DNA from: an uncultured Lachnospiraceae bacterium
GTDB taxonomy: Bacteria > Bacillota > Clostridia > Lachnospirales > Lachnospiraceae
Length of the DNA: 38,528 nt
Direction of reading: 5' to 3'
Assembly: GCA_947174505.1 (NCBI GenBank)
Contig: CAMWJF010000039.1
Location: 1-38,528 of the forward strand
Positions 30,692 through 36,724 of the stretch are shown here, piece by piece. A model generated the notes under the pieces. The model saw only the letters and a program-made list of their open reading frames with translations, made no database searches and had not been told where the DNA came from. The translations under genes were made by a program, and so were the position numbers. Within the stretch, counting starts at the first letter, position 1. Each line of letters begins with the position of its first letter.

Positions 30692-31723
30692 ATGAAAGAT
30701 GATAAAGATATGTGTGTTAATTTAAGTAATTTGTCCAGCATTTTAGAGCATCCGGTTTTTCCAGATTGGATGAGTGTAGAAATAGAAATAGAATCAATAT
30801 ATAAATTGTCCGTAAACAATGTACAATGTCTATATCATTATACCAGCCTTGAAGGGTTTCAAAGTATAATGCAGAAGAGAGATTTTTGAATTTCTAATAT
30901 TAGACATATGAACGATAGCCATGAATTTGAAAATGGGAAGACAATATGTAAGGAGATAATTGAGAAGAAGTTAGGGAGGGCTGGGAAGGATGAGATAAGC
31001 CAATATTTATATGGGCTGTTGAATGTATGTAATCAAAAGGCATCTCAAGGATTTCATGTGATAAATTCAAAAGATATATTTTCGTTAAGTTTCTGTAATA
31101 ATGGAGATATATTGACTCAATGGCAATTTTATGGAAACGAAGGGATTGCTATAGGGTTTGAAAATTCAGTCGGTTCTTTTGATGCGATAACTTTTATGAA
31201 TGAAGATCAATATGATGATGAAATTGAAGAAATGAATCTGGATGAAATGTTGCCACATGATGAAATACGTTTGTTCCCCAAAAGGATAATTTATAGGGAT
31301 GATGAGAAAATAGAAATATTTGAATCAATACTTGAAATGGGAATAAATTTTATAAAAAAATATCCAGGTACTGTAGATATGTGTATAGAAGGAATTTCTG
31401 ATGTTCTATTTTATTATTTTGTATTAATGTAGGATGAACATTTTGAACATGAACATGAATTGAGATTTTTACACTGTTTCAATAAAGATAATAGAAGAGT
31501 ACATTTTAGAAAAAGAAATGGGATTCTATTGCCTTATATTAAAATGAAGATTTTAAATGTGGATTGCAGACCACATAAGGTTTTTCCGATTGCGGATATT
31601 GTTGTTGCACCAAGCAGTCAGAAAGAATATGTTGCGGACAGTGTAAAATATTTTTTGGAAAAGTCCGGGTATGAATATCTTGTTGATAAAGTGAGAATAT
31701 CTGAAATCCCATATAGAAATTAG
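30692..31723 (+). pseudogene. DUF2971 gene with two in-frame stop codons
   Basis: One continuous frame encodes a DUF2971 protein: CLYHYTSLEGFQSIMQKRDF, ISNIRHMNDSHEFENG, IFSLSFCNNGDILTQWQFYGNEGIAIGF and an HEHELRFLH region. It is cut by TGA at 30887-30889, where the family has Trp, and by TAG at 31430-31432. There is no frameshift. DUF2971 proteins occur in variable and defence-type loci; their activity is unproven. AAAGGA lies before ATG 30692. Low GC compared with spmA marks the start of acquired DNA. It should be inactive unless the stops are suppressed. Confidence 0.8.
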
Positions 31724-31810
31724 AAATGAAACTAAATATAGGCAAAGGGTTTTTAGGTTGATAAATGGTGATGCTATAGGATATAATAAAATTAAAGGTG
31801 GTGCTTTATT

Positions 31811-32371
31811 ATGACATCAATTGAACAAGGTTGTATCGATATTTGGATAGACGACATAGTCCCTTGTTTAAAAGATACACAGACTGGTGAAATTAAGGAA
31901 ACAGTAGTATTTAAAATAGAGAGCCGTGCGTACCTGAAGAAATTTCGGAAAAGTAATGGCTGGCATATTAATTGGAATGAAATACCCAGAAATGTTGAAG
32001 TGTATGCATTGGCATTAAAGGATGATAACACGATTCAGGGGTTAGTTGGAATTAAAAATGATAAAGATTCCCATGCAGTATACCTTCATTGGGCATGTAC
32101 TGCGCCACATAATAATAAGCATGAGTATGGAAGTCAAAAGTATGTTGGTGTTGGGGGACATCTCTTTGCTATAGCAGCAGACAAATCTATTGAATGGGGA
32201 TATGAGGGGGCAGTACATGGATTTGCTGCCAATGAAGAACTACTTAAGCATTATATTGATGTTTTTCATGCAGAATATTTGGGAATGCTTCATCAGTATC
32301 AATTTTTTATTGATGAAGAACAGGCAAAAAAGTTATTGGAGGTGTATCATTATGAATGGAACGAAACCTAA
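31811..32371 (+). CDS. GNAT-like acetyltransferase-fold protein
   Basis: A 186-residue protein with a probable GNAT fold. VYALALKDDNTIQGLVGI and AVYLHWACTAPHNN form beta strands, then KYVGVGGHLFAIAADKSIEWG resembles the acetyl-CoA-binding motif A (Q/R-x-x-G-x-G/A), followed by GYEGAVHGFAANEELLKHY. The substrate is unknown. AAAGGTGGTG precedes the ATG. It overlaps the next small gene by 20 bp, implying a two-gene unit. Fourteen residues, AVHGFAANEELLKH, recur exactly in the fragment at 34937-34978 but with nine synonymous differences, so a diverged relative was once present nearby. Confidence 0.68.
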   Translation: MTSIEQGCIDIWIDDIVPCLKDTQTGEIKETVVFKIESRAYLKKFRKSNGWHINWNEIPRNVEVYALALKDDNTIQGLVGIKNDKDSHAVYLHWACTAPHNNKHEYGSQKYVGVGGHLFAIAADKSIEWGYEGAVHGFAANEELLKHYIDVFHAEYLGMLHQYQFFIDEEQAKKLLEVYHYEWNET

Positions 32372-32540
32372 ATTTATGGAAAATTTGGTCATTGCCCCAA
32401 GCTATTATGAGCAACCTGATCCATATGCTAACGCACCATCTTGTCATGTGAATTTACTTGAACTTTCAAGATATGCAAAACAATGTGGAAAAAAGCTGGT
32501 TGAGCTTACGCAGGAGGAAGTGAGGAGTTTTTCAATCTGA
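32352..32540 (+). CDS. Small protein paired with the GNAT-like gene
   Basis: A 62-residue protein of unknown family: MENLVIAPSYYEQPDPYANAPSCH followed by a helical NLLELSRYAKQCGKKLVELTQEEVRSF. GGAGGTG at 32338-32344 with a 7-nt spacer supports the ATG at 32352. The start lies inside the GNAT-like gene, so translation is probably coupled. Size and arrangement are compatible with a partner or antitoxin of the acetyltransferase, but nothing in the sequence proves that. Confidence 0.7.
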   Translation: MNGTKPKFMENLVIAPSYYEQPDPYANAPSCHVNLLELSRYAKQCGKKLVELTQEEVRSFSI

Positions 32541-32753
32541 TATTTTAAATACAGTAGTTGTTAAAAGCGGGAAGCCTTTATGGGACATATCCTGCTTTTT
32601 ACGTGTATTACTATATTTACCAGAATGCTGTAGAGTGGAATGCATTTTAGACGAATAGGGTTGATTGCAAGTTGTCTTTAAATTTGCATATGAGAGTTAA
32701 ATATTCTTCATCTGACAAATAGCAACAGTTTTCCAAAGAAATTAATAAAATTC
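32541..32753. other. AT-rich gap with no supported gene
   Basis: About 210 bp with no convincing frame. A short stretch around 32585-32600 (ATATCCTGCTTTTTA) also occurs at about 34980, next to the GNAT fragment. It may be decayed coding DNA from the same source. Confidence 0.4.
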
Positions 32754-32852
32754 GTGTCATTAACTTGACACAAGGGGGGCTGAAGGCGATGGAAGAGCTG
32801 GCGAAGCTGGAGGCGGAGCGGGGGAATCCGGCGTATTTGCCTGCGTACAGGA
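32751..32852 (+). repeat. Boundary repeat copy 1: dyad plus spmA 3' sequence
   Basis: GTGTCA-ttaact-TGACAC (32754-32771), then CAAGGGG and an spmA segment coding LKAMEELAKLEAERGNPAYLPA. The same block recurs at 34795-34897. The dyad part is not in the intact spmA, so the junction between dyad and spmA is a fixed boundary copied twice. Confidence 0.85.
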
Positions 32853-32971
32853 GCCAGTACGGGAGTGTAAACTCGGCGGGGATTATCGCGCCTGCGATTG
32901 TGGCGACGTTTGTGAGCACGCTGACGGCGGTGGTGTACTGTAAGGGGAAGGGCAGAAAGCGGAGGGCGTAA
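32775..32971 (+). pseudogene. spmA 3' fragment, copy 2 (internal deletion)
   Basis: The frame codes KAMEELAKLEAERGNPAYLPAYR and then YGSVNSAGIIAPAIVATFVSTLTAVVYCKGKGRKRRA. It matches the SpmA C-terminus but lacks roughly 45 residues of the middle (the VASNEMCTFLILNISSLQLIPVN region) and everything before LKAMEE. High GC against AT-rich surroundings marks it as core DNA. It ends with its own terminator. Confidence 0.88.
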
Positions 32972-32986
32972 CGCTCTCCCCTTTTT
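32961..32986 (+). terminator. Terminator at the end of spmA fragment copy 2
   Basis: GGAGGGCG (32961-32968) pairs with CGCTCTCC (32972-32979), with one G-T pair, around the TAA stop as loop, followed by CC and five T. Confidence 0.75.
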
Positions 32987-32990
32987 GCCA

Positions 32991-33057
32991 ATTTTGTATA
33001 CCCAAAGACTTTTTATAATGATTTATCGTATACAAAATTTTTGGAACAGGATATAAT
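32991..33057 (+). promoter_or_regulatory. Promoter region of the ATPase-nuclease pair with 11-bp inverted repeat
   Basis: ATTTTGTATAC (32991-33001) and GTATACAAAAT (33028-33038) are exact inverted copies 26 nt apart. A promoter can be read as TATACA (33029-33034), 17 nt, TATAAT (33052-33057), so the right arm overlaps its -35 box; another TATAAT lies between the arms (33014-33019). This suggests repression by a dimer bound at both arms. Confidence 0.6.
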
Positions 33058-33099
33058 ACAAACAGAAAACAGATTATAAATTGGTTGGAGGCTGGACTA

Positions 33100-34197
33100 A
33101 TGGCAATTAAAACGATTGAAATATTAAATGTAATGGTATTTAAGCGTCATTTGAGAAAGAATAATGCCGCATTTAAGTCTATAGAAGAAGGGGATTCATT
33201 TAATGATGGATTTAAGATAGAATTTTGTGATGGGATAAATGTTCTGATTGGTGAAAATGGAGTTGGAAAGACAACCATTCTGAAAATGATTTATGCTGCA
33301 ACACAATGGTCAATTAAGCAGACGGATCAGGGAAAGACAAAAAGACTAATACAATTTTTTTCAAACAGCCTAAAAGATAACGATGCTTTAAAAAATGCAG
33401 AAAATAAAGAAGATTATTGTTATTATAAAGTATCGGACGGAACGCATAATTTTGAAGACAGCCTTTCCCATAAAGGTATATTCAATTACGATCAATGGCT
33501 TGGATTAGATATACAATCTGTCTTTATCCCTACAACAGAAATGTTGTCACATGCAAAGGGATTCCTGGCTATGAATCAGAAATATAATATGCCATTTGAT
33601 GGAACGCAGATAGATATTATTGTAAATGCTTCTTTACCAGAGACGCGGGAAATCCCATTTGCCATGAGTAAAATCCTTGATAAACTAAGCGCTGTAATTG
33701 ATGGGACTGTTATTTTGGAAAATGATTCTTTTTATGTATTAAAAAAAGACGGTCAGAAAGTTGATTTTTCATTAGAGGCAGAGGGATTGCGTAAATTAGG
33801 TCTACTTTGGAAATTAATACGGAATGGTCTTTTGGAAAAAGGATCAATTCTTTTGTGGGATGAACCGGAAGCGAATTTAAATCCAGAATTATATCCCCTT
33901 GTCGCAGAGATTTTGTTGGAATTACAGAAAAATGGAGTTCAGATTTTTTTGGCAACACATAGTTATAATTTTGCAAAATACTTAGAAATCCGCCGTACGA
34001 ATAACGAGCAGGTGATGTTTCATAATCTTTATAGAAGCCATAATTTATTTTCGAATGAAATGCAAAAGATATTCCCCGGGATGGATGATAACAGTGAAGC
34101 AATATATAGTCAATCAGCGGACAAAATGGACAAGATTAAATATAATCACATTATGGCCGCAGATAACAAATTACTTGATGAAGTATATGAACTATGA
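33100..34197 (+). CDS. AAA/ABC-type ATPase (OLD/RecF-like) of a two-gene module
   Basis: A 365-residue ATPase. Walker A is GENGVGKT (51-58). Walker B lies in SILLWDEPEANLNPELYP with D254-E255. A signature-like AEGLRKLGLLWKLI precedes it, and the switch His is H287 in IFLATHSYN. This is the AAA_15/AAA_21 (RecF/OLD/SMC head) type common in anti-phage systems such as Septu, Gabija and retron-associated ATPases. TTGGAGG at 33085-33091 sets the ATG at 33100. Codon use is AT-rich, unlike spmA or the fab genes. The next gene begins within 5 bp of the stop, so the two almost surely work together. Confidence 0.87.
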   Translation: MAIKTIEILNVMVFKRHLRKNNAAFKSIEEGDSFNDGFKIEFCDGINVLIGENGVGKTTILKMIYAATQWSIKQTDQGKTKRLIQFFSNSLKDNDALKNAENKEDYCYYKVSDGTHNFEDSLSHKGIFNYDQWLGLDIQSVFIPTTEMLSHAKGFLAMNQKYNMPFDGTQIDIIVNASLPETREIPFAMSKILDKLSAVIDGTVILENDSFYVLKKDGQKVDFSLEAEGLRKLGLLWKLIRNGLLEKGSILLWDEPEANLNPELYPLVAEILLELQKNGVQIFLATHSYNFAKYLEIRRTNNEQVMFHNLYRSHNLFSNEMQKIFPGMDDNSEAIYSQSADKMDKIKYNHIMAADNKLLDEVYEL

Positions 34198-34201
34198 GGA
34201 A

Positions 34202-34717
34202 ATGACAGTGAAGAACTTATTTATAGAAGAAAATGGTGCATACAGTATTGATTGTAAGGCTGCTGTATGGGCAACGGATAAAATACATGAAGACTATCAT
34301 AATGCAGGAATACACATTAATGATGTGGATTTTTTGATTGAAAATTCTACGCATATTCTCATGGTAGAATATAAGAATGCATGTCTTGCGAGTGCAAAGA
34401 ATCCGGAAGCATTTCGTCCAATGGAAGATAAGAAAATATCAATCATAACACGCAAGTTTTATGATTCTTTGCACTATTTGAGATTATTGGATAAAAACAA
34501 ACCGGTTTGGTACATATATATTCTTGAATATCCAAATGGAGATGTAACTACCAGAAAAAGACTGCGAAACAGATTAAAAATGGAACTGCCTTTTTCTCTG
34601 CAGAAGAATATTGGAAATGGAAAAAGATTGATAGATAGGGTAGATGTTCTTTCCATAGATGAATGGAATGCTGATAGTCAGTGTGGTAATTTTCCAGTTA
34701 AACGAGTATTACAATAG
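34202..34717 (+). CDS. PD-(D/E)XK-like putative nuclease paired with the ATPase
   Basis: A protein of about 171 residues with no family I can name. Its N-terminal half carries D43 in INDVDFLIENSTHILMVEYKNA, with E56-Y-K58, the D...E-x-K arrangement of PD-(D/E)XK nucleases. The rest is mixed with basic patches (RKRLRNRLKMELPF). ATG 34202 follows GAGGA at 34195-34199 closely; GTG 34208 and ATG 34187 are alternatives. It lies immediately after the ATPase gene. An effector nuclease held or activated by the ATPase is the simplest reading, but this is inferred. Confidence 0.68.
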   Translation: MTVKNLFIEENGAYSIDCKAAVWATDKIHEDYHNAGIHINDVDFLIENSTHILMVEYKNACLASAKNPEAFRPMEDKKISIITRKFYDSLHYLRLLDKNKPVWYIYILEYPNGDVTTRKRLRNRLKMELPFSLQKNIGNGKRLIDRVDVLSIDEWNADSQCGNFPVKRVLQ

Positions 34718-34794
34718 GCTCATTAATATGGAAAAAATTAGACAAATCCTTAAATTAATGAATAACTTCATGCTTCAGGAAAATATTTGAAAAG

Positions 34795-34897
34795 TTTGTG
34801 TCATTAACTTGACACAAGGGGGTTGAAGGCCATGGAGGAACTGGCGAAGCTGGAGGAGGAGCGGGGGAATCCGGCGTATCTGCCTGCGGACAGGGTT
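34795..34897 (+). repeat. Boundary repeat copy 2: dyad plus spmA 3' sequence
   Basis: GTGTCA-ttaact-TGACAC (34798-34815), CAAGGGGG and then spmA sequence, matching 32751-32852 closely. It marks the right end of the ATPase-nuclease module. Confidence 0.85.
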
Positions 34898-35119
34898 GTT
34901 AAAAACGATGGCGCGGAAAGGATAGCCGGGCAATGCGCTGTGCATGGTTTTGCTGCTAATGAAGAATTGTTGAAACATGGATATCCTGCTTTTTATATGG
35001 GTATGTATGCGAAGTATGACATGCTGTCCGGCTCTGCATGGAACGGTTCCGGTGTTGTTCCGAATAAGAAAACTGTTGTAAAGCAGTCTCATCTTGACTG
35101 TTTGATAATTCTATGGTAA
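34817..35119 (+). pseudogene. spmA 3' fragment, copy 3, fused to a GNAT-like gene fragment
   Basis: The frame from 34823 begins KAMEELAKLEEERGNPAYLPADRVVKNDGAERIAG, which aligns with SpmA through its variable loop (ADGIVVSGGAETASG in the intact copy). At about 34930 it switches to AVHGFAANEELLKH (34937-34978), a piece of the GNAT-like family at 31811, then to GYPAFYMGMYAKYDMLSGS of unknown origin. It is a chimaera from recombination and is unlikely to be functional. Its 3' end overlaps the promoter of the lipoprotein gene. Confidence 0.82.
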
Positions 35120-35146
35120 AGTTTCGTTAATCAAATGATTAACGAA
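35094..35146 (+). promoter_or_regulatory. Lipoprotein promoter with perfect 24-bp dyad operator
   Basis: TTGACT (35094-35099), 17 nt, TAAAGT (35117-35122) with an extended TG motif. Right after the -10 is a perfect dyad, arms TTCGTTAATCA (35123-35133) and TGATTAACGAA (35136-35146) with a 2-bp AA spacer. The 2-bp-spaced dyad is the layout of BlaI/MecI operators, and a BlaI-type gene lies downstream. A degenerate half (TGATTAACAAG) recurs before that gene at about 36310-36320. Confidence 0.8.
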
Positions 35147-35160
35147 GAGGTGAAAGGGAG

Positions 35161-36285
35161 ATGAAAAAAGCAATGATAGCAGCCGGCATGTTTTTGTGCA
35201 TGGCTTTTTTGTGGGCCTGCTCCAAAGGACAGGACGGCAAAACGGATTTGAATGAAGTGGAAAGGGAAGAAGTGGATAGTAATATGGTCGTGTCAGAAGA
35301 AACAGCAGTTTTAAATGACAGGCAGACAGTGGGCATTCAGGAAAGCGATACAGACCAAGACGAGCAGGATACTGTATCGGCTATGCAAATGCAGGGTTTG
35401 ATGCAGGGGGATTGTGGAGGCCTTGGACTGGGATTATTGACTTATACGATCCCACAACAGGATGACGAAGATTATAGGCTGTGTTTTTTTAAGGAAGGCG
35501 GTCAAGAGCCAGATTTCGGAAAGGGAATGTCGGAAGCAGTTTATTATCCATTGGAAAGGGCAGATTATATTTTTCCGGATGTGCGGGGGAACAATGTTCC
35601 GATCGGTAAATTCAAGGAAATCTATTTTTTTGATACGGTCACGATAGGCGGGAGCAGCACAGCAGGGATGGTGGTTGTAGCAGCATATGATGTAGAAGGC
35701 GAGACGTGTTACGATACACGGATTTACAGATGGGATGGAACCGGCTACAGCGCAGAAGGAAAGCTGATGCAGCAGTTTAATGAAAAATACTATAGTGAGG
35801 AGGAGTATCCGGTAGAGGAACTGTATCATTTATCATCATTGAATCTTCCGGGTAGTACAGACAACTCGGCTCAGGACATGACTCAGCAACCGGAGGAAAC
35901 AGCGACAACAGCCGATGACAGTTACTATAGTGCAGCAACTGATTTTTCACGTTCGGATGTTGAAAACTATGCGGCCCGAGTCAGACAATTGTTTCTGGAA
36001 CATGATTGGTCAGCAATTTCTTCCGAAATTTCTTATCCCATTACGATATCGGATACAATTTATAACAACAGCGCAGATTTTATTGATGCGTCTGACAGTT
36101 TTGAAAGCGGTTTAGAAGAAGATTTTTTTTCAGCCATTGAAAAGGAAGATTGTACGGAAATGTTTTGTAGTTGGGAAGGTATTATGCTTGGAGAAACCGG
36201 GCAAATTTGGATAAGCGAGGTTCTGGACGCAGAATTCCATTCACAAGGACTAAAAATAATCGCTGTCAATGGGATGCTTAAATAG
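35161..36285 (+). CDS. Predicted lipoprotein of a BlaI/BlaR1-type locus
   Basis: A 374-residue secreted protein. It has an N-terminal Lys-Lys, a hydrophobic core and a lipobox ending at C20 (FLWACSK), so it should be lipid-anchored outside the cell. After an acidic linker there is a domain with ERADYIFPDVRGNN, FKEIYFFDTVTIGGSSTAGMVVVAAYD and YDTRIYRWDGTGY, then a second domain (VRQLFLEHDWSAISSEISYPITI) of a type seen in Firmicute lipoproteins. The function is not recognised. GGTGAAAGGGAG precedes the ATG. It is probably repressed by the BlaI-type protein through the dyad operator and may take part in the signal sensed by the M56 protease. Confidence 0.82.
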   Translation: MKKAMIAAGMFLCMAFLWACSKGQDGKTDLNEVEREEVDSNMVVSEETAVLNDRQTVGIQESDTDQDEQDTVSAMQMQGLMQGDCGGLGLGLLTYTIPQQDDEDYRLCFFKEGGQEPDFGKGMSEAVYYPLERADYIFPDVRGNNVPIGKFKEIYFFDTVTIGGSSTAGMVVVAAYDVEGETCYDTRIYRWDGTGYSAEGKLMQQFNEKYYSEEEYPVEELYHLSSLNLPGSTDNSAQDMTQQPEETATTADDSYYSAATDFSRSDVENYAARVRQLFLEHDWSAISSEISYPITISDTIYNNSADFIDASDSFESGLEEDFFSAIEKEDCTEMFCSWEGIMLGETGQIWISEVLDAEFHSQGLKIIAVNGMLK

Positions 36286-36337
36286 TGTCTGTTAATTGCG
36301 TGGATTAAGTGATTAACAAGTAGAGAGGAAAGTAATC

Positions 36338-36724
36338 GTGAACTACAGAAAAGGGTTGTCGGAAAACGAATGGTATATCATGCAGGTGCTTTGGGAGCGC
36401 GGGCCTGCGGGACTGCGTGAGATTTGCGACGCGCTGCGTGAGAAAAAGAAATGGACAAAGCATGCGGTCACCTCCTTTTTGAAGCGGATGTTGGAAAAGG
36501 GGGCTGTCGGCATAGACGAAAGCGGAAAATTAAAACAGTATTATGCTGTGTGGAACAGGGAAGAGACAGTGAAAGAAGAAACCGCATCCATTCTGGACCG
36601 GGTGTATCAGGGAAATCTGCTTTATATGGTCAGCAATGCGGTAAAGGAGCGAGAACTGTCCAAGGAGGATATTGCGGAACTAAAGAGTATTTTGGATCAG
36701 GCGGGAGAAAAGAGGGAGGAATGA
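36338..36724 (+). CDS. BlaI/MecI/CopY-family repressor
   Basis: A 128-residue winged-helix repressor: LSENEWYIMQVLWERGPAGLREICDAL and KKWTKHAVTSFLKRMLEKGAVG form the DNA-binding domain, and the C-terminal helices dimerise (ELSKEDIAELKSILDQ). Family members are cleaved after BlaR1/MecR1 signalling. The start is GTG at 36338 with AGAGAGGAAAG upstream. It overlaps the protease gene as ATGA (36721-36724). No beta-lactamase gene is present, so the controlled function is probably the lipoprotein and this operon. Confidence 0.93.
   Translation: MNYRKGLSENEWYIMQVLWERGPAGLREICDALREKKKWTKHAVTSFLKRMLEKGAVGIDESGKLKQYYAVWNREETVKEETASILDRVYQGNLLYMVSNAVKERELSKEDIAELKSILDQAGEKREE

Noticed and set aside
30887..31432. 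Stop-codon recoding of TGA and TAG
   Set aside because: The window's interruptions use all three stops (TAA 27413, TGA 30887, TAG 31430), and intact genes end normally with each, so simple nonsense mutations explain them.
34055..34201. Long 5' extension of the nuclease-like gene
   Set aside because: It overlaps the ATPase 3' end in another frame and is not protein-like; the start near 34202 is favoured.
30561..35120. Insertion sequence or integron
   Set aside because: No transposase, integrase or attC-like folded sites could be read; only spmA-derived boundary repeats are visible.
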